Below, one piece after another: positions 42,847 through 53,002 of a stretch of 64,000 nt of DNA (position 1 is its first letter; every line of letters starts with the position of its first letter). The notes under the pieces were generated by a model. The model made no database searches. It was not told the DNA's origin and was given only the letters and a program-made list of their open reading frames with translations. The position numbers were made by a program, and so were the translations under genes. Where the stretch lies: contig JAJQJQ010000025.1 in NCBI GenBank assembly GCA_028622995.1, forward strand, positions 3,286,001 through 3,350,000, given 5' to 3'. This DNA comes from Panagrolaimus kolymaensis (taxonomy: Eukaryota > Nematoda > Chromadorea > Rhabditida > Panagrolaimidae).

Positions 42847-44173
42847 ATGCGTAAACTTTTTATTTTCCTAGCACTTTTTGTTAGTTTAAGCTGGACTCAA
42901 AATTGCTTAAATCAAAATTTGGAAGTCAATGAGAATGAAAAAGTTAAACCTCTTCAACTCAGTTCAACAAGATTCGTAAACATAACAAATCCATTTGGTT
43001 CAATTAGTAAAGAATGTGGAAAATATGACACGGATATTGTTTTACTTTTTGAAACAGCGTACTTGAGTTCACCATTTATCATTCAAAATTTTATGACATT
43101 TTTAAACGAAATTTTTTTTATAATCGATATTGGCCAAAATGCTACGTTTTCAAGAGTTGCAACTATTGCATATAATAACGAAGCAACAATTGTATCTAAT
43201 TTGACAAGTTGTGAAAATTATACAACATTGCAAACTTCGTTGAATAACGTATTATCTTATTATACCACCAATAACACAGCATCGGACTACCGTATGGATT
43301 TGTAAGTCTTTTAAATTAAATAATGACAAGTTAATTTTTTTATTTTCTAGAGCTTTACAAGCTGCTAATCAAGTATTTATGAACGAGCCTAGTCCCACAC
43401 GTAAAAAGTTATAGTCCTTATTAGCCGCGTGTATGTTGATAATAACGACGGAACCGTTCTTTCGCTCGCAAATAAGATGAAACAAGAAGGAAAAGTTATA
43501 ATGGCAACTTCATATGTTCCAAATGAATGTTCAATAAGCGCTTTTCAAAAGCTTGTTTCTTCTAACTATTTTTATCCTGCTCCCAGTGCAAATTTAACAG
43601 ATTCTTTGTCCAATGCATTTAATGAAGTTTGGACAGGTAAAAAGCGAATATAAATATCCTATTTTACATTTTAATTTTTTTGCAATAAATTGCACCTGTG
43701 AGTCGGGTAAAGAGCTTTATCAACGATTTGATAATACTACAAATTCTCTTAGAAAATCCACTGATTGTATTTGGGCTGGGTTAGGAAATGCTGATCCTGG
43801 TGTTATTCGTTGTTTTGACGGTATCCCGATTATTATTGACACCAAGGACAAAATGGATTTTATCATAAACAGTTCAACATGGAATAATAATTTATTTCAA
43901 ACTAAAAAATTTTACGTTGGACTCAAGAATTTATTCGCATTATTAAATAATATCGAGCCATATTGGGATTATTACTCTTTTTGGCAAGGTTATAATGGAA
44001 CTCAATATTTGGTTTACAATGTCGATTTCCCTCAATGGATTAATACAACTAATGCTAAAAATCAAACAGCGTATATGTTCAACTATAAAGGATTTCTCTG
44101 GGGTTTAATGCCCGGAAATCCAACCTTAGCACTTCCTTACATTTGTCAATCAAAATCAATTAATATTTTATAA
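42847..44173 (+). pseudogene. Secreted vWA plus C-type lectin protein, copy 1, with two lesions
   Basis: Reading: ATG at 42847, signal peptide (hydrophobic residues 3-16), then a von Willebrand A-like domain (DIVLLFETAYLSS carries the start of a MIDAS-like strand), then a C-type lectin domain with YVGLKN, WIN and a late Cys (PYICQ). Exon 1 is 42847-43301 and exon 2 is 43351-43636. In exon 2 a run of five A at 43403-43407 shifts the frame relative to copy 2 and gives a stop at once; beyond it the frame resumes with clear homology. The last intron (donor 43637) has TTTTTTTG where copy 2 has TTTAG, so the acceptor is lost, and no substitute AG keeps the frame. The lectin exon to 44173 is otherwise open. 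Family role: secreted, possibly carbohydrate-binding or immune. The homopolymer shift could be a sequencing error; the acceptor change is harder to explain that way. Confidence 0.65.
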
Positions 44174-44589
44174 AATGCTATTGTTTCTTTTTTATTATTA
44201 TTTTTTCTGAAACTTTTTTTGTTAACCGAATTTAGGCAAAAGTAAAAAAGATTAATTAAATTTATTGTAAACAAATAGTAAATATAAAATTAATTTTTTA
44301 AATATTAATAAAGCCATTTGTTTGTAATTCACAGTTTTCTTTTTTGACTAATAAATAAGTATTTTTTGCCTTTAATAGAATTAAAAAAGCTTACACATTA
44401 TGGCTCATTTTACACAAGAAAAAAATAAAAAATCATTAAACGAGCAAAATTATACAACTTTAGCTTTTTCTTTGTTTTTAACCATCTTTTATCATCTTAC
44501 TGATAACTTTTTCATTCTTTATATTTCACGTATTAAAACTGCTAAAAAATAATCATTTCTTTCATTCACTTTTTATTTGCTGTTGTAAA
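44174..44589. other. Intergenic spacer between the two vWA-lectin copies
   Basis: AT-rich, with an AATAAA-like sequence near 44306-44313 (attaataaag) that could serve as the poly-A signal of copy 1. No coding signal. Confidence 0.5.
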
Positions 44590-45491
44590 ATGCGATTTCT
44601 TATTGGAATTATAGCAATTGCTCTTCTTGTAATTCATGAAAACTTTGCCCAAAATTGTTTCAATGGTGAATTTTTGCCGTTGGATAGAAATTTGCTCTCA
44701 TCAAATGTAGCGTCATCAAAAGTGATGAATGTATCAAACCCATTTGGTCCTATTAGTAAAGAATGTGGAAAATATGATACAGATATGATTTTACTTTTTG
44801 AAACGGCATATATGAGCACTCCTGATATTCTTCAAACATTAATTGGATTATTGGAATCAATATTTAATCAATTTGATATTGGGCAAGCTCGGACGTTTAC
44901 AAGAGTTGGAGTAATTGCATATGCGAGTCAAGCAACAATAATTCAGAATTTGATCGATTGCGCGAATTTTAATACATTAAAGACAGCGTTAGAAAAAGTG
45001 CCATCTTATTATACTACTAATAATACCATGTCCGATTACCGCCAAGATTTGTAAGCTTTTATTAAGAAAAACCACATTATAATTTTTTATTTTTAGAGCT
45101 CTTCAAGCCGCTAATGATTTGTTTAAAACTCAAACTGATGGTACACGTCGTAAAGTGGTGTTCTTTGTAAGCCGAGTTTACAATGATCAAGGCAACACCA
45201 GTTTGATTACAATCGCAAATGCGATGAAATCTAACAAAACTACCATTATGGCTAGCACCTATGGCTCTAATCAATGTACAATGGATGCTTTTCAAAAGCT
45301 TGTGTCTCTAAAATATCTTTTTAAAGCATCGGATGCAAACTTGAGCGATACAATTCTAAATGCATTTACTGAAGTTTGGAACTGTAAGAATTTGAAGGGG
45401 AAAAAATCTAAATAACAATAAAAGTTTAGCTATTAATTGTACTTGTTCACCTGGTAGAGAATTATATCAGCGATATGATAACAGTAGTATG
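44590..45491 (+). pseudogene. Secreted vWA plus C-type lectin protein, copy 2, cut by the Polinton
   Basis: Exons 44590-45050, 45097-45383 and from 45430 join in phase. A signal peptide (MRFLIGIIAIALLVI) is followed by the same vWA-like domain as copy 1, with an intact frame through the point where copy 1 is shifted. The third exon opens the lectin domain (CTCSPGRELYQRYDNSS) and then homology to copy 1 stops abruptly at 45491, where the GC-rich end of the mobile element begins. The rest of the lectin domain should lie beyond the right end of the element, outside this window. Unless the element is spliced out as an intron, the product is a vWA-only fragment with a short foreign tail. Confidence 0.75.
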
Positions 45492-45715
45492 AGCCACCCA
45501 TTAACGCCATTGTGGGCGTGGCCTAATTTGCAGTTCGGTATTTTTTTGTGCAAAAAAGGGGCGGAGCTTTCAATCCACCAATAAGAGAAGGGGAAAAAGG
45601 GGGCGTGGCTTTCAATCCACCAATAAGAGAAGGGGAAAAGGGGGCGTGGCTTAATTTGCAGTTCGATTACTGTATTTGCAGTTCGATTACTGTATTTGCA
45701 GTTCGGACTTTTTTT
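45492..45715. repeat. Polinton left terminal region with GC-rich tandem repeats
   Basis: An island of GC-rich sequence in AT-rich DNA. It holds an imperfect inverted repeat near the very end (gccaccca ... tgtgggcgtggc, 45493-45522). Two ~41-bp units follow, each with ggcg(t/g)(g/a)gc then tttcaatccaccaataagag (45558-45600 and 45601-45641), and then a ~20-bp unit, atttgcagttcgattactgt, repeated (45654-45673, 45674-45693, partly from 45694). The motif taatttgcagttcgg also occurs at 45524-45538. This should be part of the terminal inverted repeat; the right copy is not in the window. Confidence 0.7.
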
Positions 45716-46140
45716 TGTGCAAAATCAAATCTATTGTTATGCATAAAAGTTATGCAAAAAGTTGTGTAATAATGTTATGCAAAAAATAAAAAAGTTGTGT
45801 AAGAATAAATATGTTTATGATCAATCAATTGCATGTATAAAAAAAGAAGCACAAGCAAATCAATAAAAAGAAAAGTTCAATCAATAAATTTAAAAGTAAA
45901 GCAGAAATTAAAAAAGCTTAGCAGAGTAATTTTTTTTTTTGATGGATGGAAAAGAAAGAAAAGCTTTTTGCAAGCAAATGAAACAAAAAAAGAAAGTTTT
46001 GGAAGGAGAGAAAATAAATTAAAAAGACTTATGCTTGCGTTGCTGATACTGCTTCTGGGTTTGCGGGTAATGGTTGGGTTGCTGAGTGGATGGTGTAATT
46101 GAATGGGTTGTTGATGTTGAGTGGAGCAAGTATGATCTGC
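45716..46140. other. Polinton subterminal spacer
   Basis: Holds TTATGCAAAA/TTGTGTAA-type spacer repeats up to about 45815, then A-rich sequence. A 89-codon open frame at 45833-46102 is Lys-rich and opposed by the 3' flank of the gene at 46141-46527; I do not call it a gene. Confidence 0.5.
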
Positions 46141-46527
46141 TCATTCGAGAGTTGCATCGCGAATTTTTTTGTCGTTCAGGTATTCTAAATGTGCCATTTT
46201 TTGCTCTGGTGTATACTCGTCCGCCAAAATTGCCTCCATCTGACGCTTATTGAGTCTTTCGCCCTTCTCGATTGGAACCTTTTGATCTAAAAAATATATC
46301 CATTCATTCTCGTCAAAATTTATTTTTTTTAAAAAAAGAAACTAACCCGTTGCTTCCTTTGCAATACAATTTCGTTTTATGCACATCTTGCATAATCGAA
46401 ATTTAATAATGGCCGATGCATCTTTATTGAATTCAACGTATTCATCTCTTTTGCTGTGATTAATATCTTTACAGAAATTGCAGAGAGAGAATGAAACTAT
46501 AAATTGAGGGCTACGGATTCGCCACAT
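46141..46527 (-). CDS. Small two-CxxC protein of unknown function (Polinton accessory)
   Basis: Exons 46527-46347 and 46286-46141 join in phase (GTTAGT donor, TTTTTTAG acceptor) to 108 residues. The start chosen is the ATG at 46527; the frame is open further upstream, but that part lacks coding character. The N-terminal half has CNFC and, about 30 residues later, CKMC, which could hold one zinc ion. The C-terminal half is charged and helical. It is the first gene inside the left end and is transcribed toward that end. I do not recognise the family. Confidence 0.55.
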
Positions 46528-47177
46528 TTTCCAACAGCAATAAAAACGAGCCTGAATGAAGAAATGTCTAAAACAATATTTTCTTTTTTGGGGTATCGCA
46601 ACTTTTTTTATTTGCAAAGAAAAACGATTAACAAAAAACTCCTCCTTTTTTTCTCGTCTTTTGCAAGCAACTCTTTTTTTTGCTTTTGTCTTTACCGAAG
46701 AAAAAAGCTTTGCGCGTCTGCCATCATTTTTTCTTTTGTCTTTTTTTCTTCGCTAAAAAAAAAGTTTGCGCTTTTGCCATCATTTTTTTCTCTTGCTTTT
46801 GCTAATCCTCTCCTTATTACATAACATCGAACACATTTTTTACATTTACAAAGTAATTTATTAATAGGTTCAAATCATAAAAAAAGTTACAACAACAAAA
46901 AAAATTATAAAGACAAAAATGGGGTACAAAACAAAACAAAAAAGGGATCGAATAACAACAAAAAAAGAGGCTCTGAAAAAAAATCATTGAAGCATTTGAA
47001 ACATCAGCATCACCATTTTTTGAATCATTCGAAAGAGGGAAAACATTTATCTGAAAATAATATGTATGTTAGTAATCATCAAAAAGCATTAATAAAAAAA
47101 GGATCATACAAAATTGAAGGATTGATTTGAACCATAAAAACAATGAAGAGTAAGATGACGTTGAACAAATTCAGAGA

Positions 47178-47521
47178 TCATTGACGTGTTCGTTGAATAC
47201 GCTTGAAGCCTGTAAAAATGAAGCTATTAGTACAAAGAAATGCAGATAAAAAACAAAAACTTACTAAACCGTTTCATAATTTCTTGAACAAACTGCTTAA
47301 CAACAGCTTTACCACGTACAATTCGCTTGTGATGGTGGTGGTTTTATTCGAATGGTTTATTCCATTGTATCATTTTTTTGTTTGTATTGTATGTTGTTGT
47401 TGTACATAAAGTTTGTTTGTTTTTGTATGTAATAAACCTGAATTCGTTTGAAACTTTTTTTTGTGATTTTTTTTTTGCATCTTTTTTTGGGATTGTTTTT
47501 GGCAACTTTTTTTGCACTCAT
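47178..47521 (-). CDS. Possible small, very basic peptide (58 residues, three exons)
   Basis: Exons 47521-47438, 47325-47265 and 47209-47178 keep phase and end in TGA. The product is very rich in Lys and Arg, and the tetrapeptide KRIQ occurs near both the end of exon 1 and the end of the chain. Small basic proteins that condense DNA are usual in Polinton/adenovirus-like particles, so this may be one. Weak points: the first acceptor (CACAAG) lacks a pyrimidine tract, and A-rich DNA gives Lys-rich frames by chance. Treat the intron structure as tentative. Confidence 0.3.
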
Positions 47522-47850
47522 AATCAATAAAAACTTGAGATTGTTATTGCATCTGAGACAGAGGTCAAACAAACTTTGATACATCGTATACATTTTTATG
47601 GTGAGAGGGATGATGGCAGTTATTCGGCAGTATCAAATTATGGTGCGAGGGCCAGATTTGAAAATATGAAAAGCAGAGGTTATACGTTGAGAGGATTATT
47701 ATGCAAAATATGATATGCTAGGGGTTCTACATAAGTATTTATGCAAGAAGGAGGTGCTTCATTGAAGCTCTCGGATTTATGGAAAATCTTTCATTCCTTC
47801 ATTCTTACTTTTATCTGAGCTGAAATATTTCTCTTTTTTTCTGGTGAATT

Positions 47851-49263
47851 ATGGAAAACAAAAATTTAACTCCTGCCCTCATTGCTGCATTTGATCACTT
47901 TAAATGTGATTATGGAGCTACTAAAGCGCTTGTTCGCACCGCGTATAAAGCAATGATCTTAGTTCGTCATCCTGACAAGGGTGGCTCTAATTCTCAAATC
48001 ACGGTTTGTTAAATATACATTTTTTAGTCTTATAAGAATTCTTACATTTTTTTGTAGAAAACTCAGCGTTATTGGGACGTTCTCAAAGAGTTTTTTGCTA
48101 ACGAAAGAGAGCGTCAGCAAAATATCCAAAATGAGGCTGCTACTGGTATGAACGCTCCACATGTTGATACATCTGAAGTTAATTCTGGTCCTTTGGCACT
48201 TCAGCTCCCTGTTAATTCTGCTCAAGATGCTCCTAAAACCAAGCGGGGAAGTACCAGTCTCCGAGATGACGATTCACAACGTGGTTCAACCTTTGAAGAT
48301 CGTTGTAAAAAATATAAAGAGGATGTGAAGGAATATGGAACCATACTATATGCTAATTCAAAAAAATACCAGAAACAAGCACTACAAGAATATAATTCTG
48401 AATTAGCCAAGATGAAAGCTGATTCTGCCCTCAAAAAAGATGAGAAAATTCGAAAATTGAATGATCTTATTTCCGAAGTTGAAAGGGATTCGCAAAAGCA
48501 ATATGATCATGATCTCCTTCTTCTTGGACAAAAGAAGGATATCAAAATCAAATCAAAAGAGATTGAAGATGCGTCATATTATAAGGAGGAATTAGTTGAA
48601 AAGCATGGTAGTAAACTACTCAAAAAATACCCTCCTGCATTCATTGGCATTTTAGAAGAGCCTATTAAAAATCCACCCGTTATTACTCTAAGCCCTATGC
48701 CTTCTCCAGCAAAGGCATCATCTTCTAATGGTGTAAAAAGAAAGGGTAAATCACTTAAATATTTTTATATTACGATCTATATTCAACTCATTTTAGTCCC
48801 CTCTTCAGCTCCTTCTAAAATTAGCAACAAGAAATCAAAGTTTGAAGATGATGATGTAGTTCTTACATCTGATGAGTCTGTTGAAGGAAATCCAGGTGTA
48901 AAACGGTATAGGAATGGTAAAGATAAAATTGAACCAACATTATTGATATGTTTTAAGCATTATCGGTAAGTAGAGGCTGAATTTTCTTCGGACTTATAAT
49001 AAATTAATATTTTTAGCGAGTATTTGTTAGATACAAAGGTGCTCGATAAAAAACCCTCAAAACATATGGATTATTATCAATGGGTTATGAAGAACCATTA
49101 TAAAGATCTTGTAATGTATCAACACGAAGATGGAAAAGATGTCATCATTCCACAATGGCATGGTTTCCGAGGGATCAACAACTTCCCAAAATATACTGAC
49201 GCTTATGCAAAATGGAAAAAAGCAACAGTTAACAGTGATGTCATCCATATTGCCCAAATGTAA
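47851..49263 (+). CDS. J-domain protein with HPDKGG motif (Polinton accessory)
   Basis: Exons 47851-48003, 48058-48745, 48797-48965 and 49017-49263 join in phase to 418 residues. The second intron (51 bp) has canonical ends but also reads open, so it may be retained. Residues 1-70 form a J domain: a helix with AYKAMILVR, the HPDKGG loop, then a helix around QRYWDVLKEFF. J domains stimulate Hsp70 ATPase activity. HPDKGG is also the form seen in polyomavirus T antigens. A long charged coiled-coil-like stretch follows (about residues 105-220), then basic clusters that could be nuclear signals (KRKG, NKKSK), an acidic Ser/Asp patch, and a C-terminal domain of ~80 residues rich in Trp, Tyr and His that I do not recognise. 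It lies between two minus-strand genes. Probably captured from a host or a virus; function inferred only. Confidence 0.75.
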
Positions 49264-49623
49264 ATTTCTATCGACTACGTATTATTTTCCGGCCATTTGA
49301 TTTTTATTTTATTTTATTATTTTATGCAGTTGTTGGGTATTATTTTTTTTTCACGGTATTTTATGAATTTTATCACTTATCTATTTTCTTTTATTCTGCC
49401 TTTTTATGTTTTTTCTTGCATTTACTTTTTTATTGAAATAAAAAAATTTATTAAAGTTATGGAAAGAAATTTATACACAAACAAAAATTGTGTAAAAACA
49501 TAAAAAGAACATTACATATAAAATAAAATTATGAAAGAGAAAAATGCCTAGTAACATTGTGCAAAAATATTATGCAGAAAAGTTGTGTAAAGAAACTGTG
49601 CAAATGCTATATAAGAAAAAAAT
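49264..49623. other. Convergent spacer between J-domain gene and the acidic ORF
   Basis: No gene. The right half carries attgtgcaaaaatattatgc and ttgtgtaaagaaactgtgca spacer repeats, shared by the 3' ends of both neighbours. Confidence 0.5.
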
Positions 49624-50315
49624 TTAAACTTTGCGGGGTAATGTTTTGAAGTGGAATTTCTTGGAGCTGCTTCGATCAAATTTAAATATTTTGATGTTGA
49701 TTTCTTCTTCGACAATATTATCTTCATCGGAAGATTCATCAGCTTCATCATCGGAAATTTTTGCCTTTTTATTTTTAATGTTAGGTGAAAGAGGAGAACC
49801 ATTTCTCTTTAATACGGGTGGCTCGCATGAGACTTTAGCTATGACATCATAACCCTCGGTTTCTTCATCAAAAGGTGCTGTACACATTTCCAATCTTGGA
49901 GGTTCGTGGGAAATATTTGCATTCGTTGTAGTTTCTTCTTCTTCTTCTTGATCAAGAACTTCATTGAAGCCTTAATGGAAAAATAATTAGTTTATAAGAA
50001 AAAGAGTCAAAAAAAAAGTCCCACTTTCTTCAATGTTTTTTTCATTCAAAAAATTAAAATCTTCTTCCGAAAAATTATCAAGCCAATGAAAAATGAAATC
50101 AATTTCGATTATGGGGCCATCGGAAATATTAATAAAAACTTTAAAAAAAGAAGGATATTTTTTTTAGCCTATAAAACAAGCAAGAACTTACAATTGTCAA
50201 CTTCAGATGCAGTTTCAATAAAAATGAAATCTTCAGGCTTGAGGGATTTGAGCGTTTCATCAATAAAGTGATGCATGATTTCAGGTTGACCATTAAGGCT
50301 TTCCAAATTTTCCAT
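49624..50315 (-). CDS. Acidic nuclear-type protein of unknown function (Polinton accessory)
   Basis: Exons 50315-50192, 50138-50025 and 49970-49624 join in phase to 194 residues, starting MENLESLNGQPE. The N-terminal half is acidic and hydrophobic (with ...WLDNFSEEDFNFL), resembling short activation motifs. A Glu run is followed by a basic stretch (KNKKAK), then a second acidic Ser/Glu/Asp patch and a basic tail. One donor (A|GTGGGA) is weak. The layout of acidic patches plus a nuclear-signal-like cluster suggests a nuclear regulator, but no family is recognised. Confidence 0.6.
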
Positions 50316-50698
50316 CTTTTCTACAAAAAAAGAAGAAGAAAAAAATATGTCGTCGGGTTACAGTAAAAATGAAAAAGACAAAATGACTTTTTATTTTTCG
50401 GGTGTATCGCTAACAAAGAAAAAAGAAAGGCACACTTATGAGGTCACATCTGGTTGTTTCGGCATTCAAAAGGAATGCAACAGATAGTGACAAAAAAAGT
50501 TTTTGTTGCGATTATCCATGTTTTTAAAAATAAACAAATATGCAGATTTATTTCTTTTGTCTTTCTTTTGCCGCAAAAACTTTGCGTCATTAAAAACAAC
50601 TTTTTTTTCTCTGGTGATGCTTATCCGCTCAATGAAGAATCATTTTTGATACCAAGCATTCATCATCATCGGTTGCTGTTGCTTTATTATTTTTTGCT

Positions 50699-51752
50699 AT
50701 GGAGCGAAACATTCAAAAATTTCAATGTGGTTTTGACCAGCATTTTGCAAATTTATATATCCGTGAGAAAGAGATGGAAGAACAACACCTTCTTAAATTA
50801 TATGAATCTACTCAACCAGCACCAAATATTTTTGATTTACCCAACGAAGTACTTTTTAATATTCATGCTCATATTCCCTCATTAGAAAATGCGGTTGCAC
50901 TTTCTCATTCGTCTAAACGAATGCGCTTTATTTTTTTTGACAACACCCGATATGGCTGGAAGATGATCGATGAGAAAGTAGGTTTTTAAGAAAATCTTAA
51001 TATTCATAAAATTTTTTATGATTTTTTCTATTTCATTTTCAGAATGCTCATTTTGGGTTATTTTTCAAAGATGATAAAAAAGTATTGGAAACTCATCAAA
51101 TAATTCTCCCATCCTGTTTAAAGTTCATACGCTGCCCTGAAGAAGTACTTCTTGAAGGTTTGGAAAAAATGCTTACAGATCATCTTTTTTATGAAGAAAT
51201 AATCTTCGATAAGTGTGATGTAACACCTAAAGTTATTCAAAAAGTTCGTGTAAACTGTCAGAAAAAAATCGAATTTAAAAAATGTGTCATCAGTGCATGT
51301 TTTGAAAGCATCCTCGAAAGTTGCCAAAGCGTAAGAGTTTTTAAGTTAGTTTATTTTTCTCTTTCTTTTTTTTTTTGAGGGTAAATGGTTTTTTTAGGCT
51401 CAATTCTCCAGGTTTCTATTACGGCCCTCTTTATTATCACTATATCGGGAAACATCTTGGCAGACATAAATTTTTACGTGAACTTTCACTTACTGAAATT
51501 CCTATCAAGGGTGTGACACCCTTTGTCAGAACCTTAAAAGTATGCATTTTTTTTATAATAAAAGAAAAGGCTTCTTTTTTATAAAATATTTATGTAAAAC
51601 TAATTCTTTTATAGAGAATTATGTCATTTCCTACTCGTGTACAAGTTAGTTTTTTACACCGTGCCAGCCGTCAACAAAAAATGGAAGCAGTATATGAGCT
51701 TCACATGCTAGCATCAAAGCTTAATTTCCCAATCAATTGCAGTGAAACATAA
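50699..51752 (+). CDS. F-box protein with leucine-rich-like C-terminal half (Polinton accessory)
   Basis: Exons 50699-50977, 51043-51344, 51398-51539 and 51615-51752 join in phase to 286 residues. An F-box starts near residue 43: IFDLPNEVLFNIHAHIP, then S-L-E-N-A-V-A-L-S..S.R-M-R, the usual Skp1-binding pattern. The C-terminal half alternates strands and helices with IIFDKC, IEFKKC and RELSLTEI, as in nematode FTH/FBA-like F-box proteins. The likely role is as substrate receptor of an SCF ubiquitin ligase. F-box genes are greatly expanded in nematodes, so capture from the host is the simplest origin. The start ATG directly follows ttttttgct, a sequence also seen before other genes of the element. 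Confidence 0.75.
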
Positions 51753-52066
51753 ATCTTACTTTTTTAACATCTTTTATTTTTATTTTTTGTATAACCCCTT
51801 CTTTCCCTTTTTCTGCACAATATTTCTTGCATAACTTTTCCTGCATAACTTTTTCTTTTTTATGTTATGCGTGTCTAATTTACTATGCTTTTTTTATGTA
51901 GTTTCCCCTAATTCATATTATGCAAAATCACTTTCTTTCTTTTTTTTTTTAAATTGTGTAAGCTTCTTTTTTTCACAAAAAAATCAGTTAGTTTATATGT
52001 ATTTTTTTTATTTTAATCAAAGCATGTACCCGCAAATAAAAAGTTTTTTTTAACATAAAATCAAAA
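51753..52066. other. Convergent spacer with TGCACAATATT-type repeats
   Basis: No gene. Contains tctgcacaatatttcttgcataacttttcctgcataac and related units from about 51815 to 51965. Confidence 0.5.
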
Positions 52067-52586
52067 TTATTCTAAGTCATCGTCAAGTTCGTTATTTTCA
52101 TTCTCGAGAGGACGAACATAAATTAGATCAATTAAAAGGCGGTCACGAAAAATTTCATGATGAGTTTCGGACTGTAATAGGTTCAATATTCGCGCAAAAA
52201 CATCCTCGCCTGTCATTGGAATAAGAAGTGGATTTTGCATGGGGAAAGATTCTGATCCAAGATGTTCACTCCAAATGTTGTAACTATAAAAAAAGTTTTT
52301 AAAAATATGAAGAAAAAATGAAAGAAAAAACGATTTACCGAAAGTAGCCATTTGGATTAAGCCCTTTATTTATTTTATTCATTGCTTTTTTCAATGTACG
52401 ATGAATAAGAAGGGTGAATTCGTCATCTTTAGCTTCATAATCACTAAAAATGATAGGTAGAGTCCGCAATAAACTTCCATCTGTATTTTCTTCTACAATA
52501 ACAAGTTTGCCAACAGCCGCACTAAATAAAATCAACTGATAAATTAAATTTTTAAGGGCATTTTTAACTTACCGTGTTCGAGACAT
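52067..52586 (-). CDS. 137-residue protein of unknown function (Polinton)
   Basis: Exons 52586-52573 (14 bases, M-S-R-T-R), 52521-52339 and 52283-52067 join in phase; donors are GTAAGT and GTAAAT. The product is a compact mixed alpha/beta-looking protein (VGKLVIVEEN, TLLIHRTLKKAM, RLLIDLIYVRP) with an acidic tail (ELDDDLE). There is no signal peptide or membrane segment. I do not recognise it. The very short first exon is placed only by phase and splice signals. Confidence 0.6.
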
Positions 52587-53002
52587 TTTTTGTCCTTAAA
52601 GAAAATAAAAAGGTGACACTCGAAATAACAATGAAAGTCAAGAGTGGGCTTCATTATTATTCTTCTTTATCGAGAGTCTCGAACACGGCAACTGCTTTTT
52701 TTCTCCTTGTAGCTAAAACAATACATCGATAATCTCTGTTTTACATTTTTAAGTTCAGTCAATCTCTTTTGTCGCCACTTATGCAATACTCTTTTTTTGA
52801 CCCTTTTTTCGGCACCTTTTTTGTTGACTTTTTTTGAAAGCGATCTCCTTTGACCTTTTTTATGGTATCTCAGAGATGTGGATTTATTTATCGCAAACTT
52901 ACAGCATCAACTCCATTCTTTTCTTTTTTCTTTACATTTTGATCGTGACTTTTTTTGTTGCTCTTTTTTAATTTAAAAACTTTTTTATTTTACAGTTTTG
53001 CA

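Noticed and set aside
45833..46102. 89-codon Lys-rich plus-strand frame near the Polinton left end
   Set aside because: Composition follows A-rich DNA, and it ends in the 3' flank of the opposed CxxC gene.
46504..46824. Plus-strand open frames of 106 and 66 codons
   Set aside because: Antisense to or downstream of the spliced minus-strand CxxC gene; Phe/Ser-rich by poly-T content.
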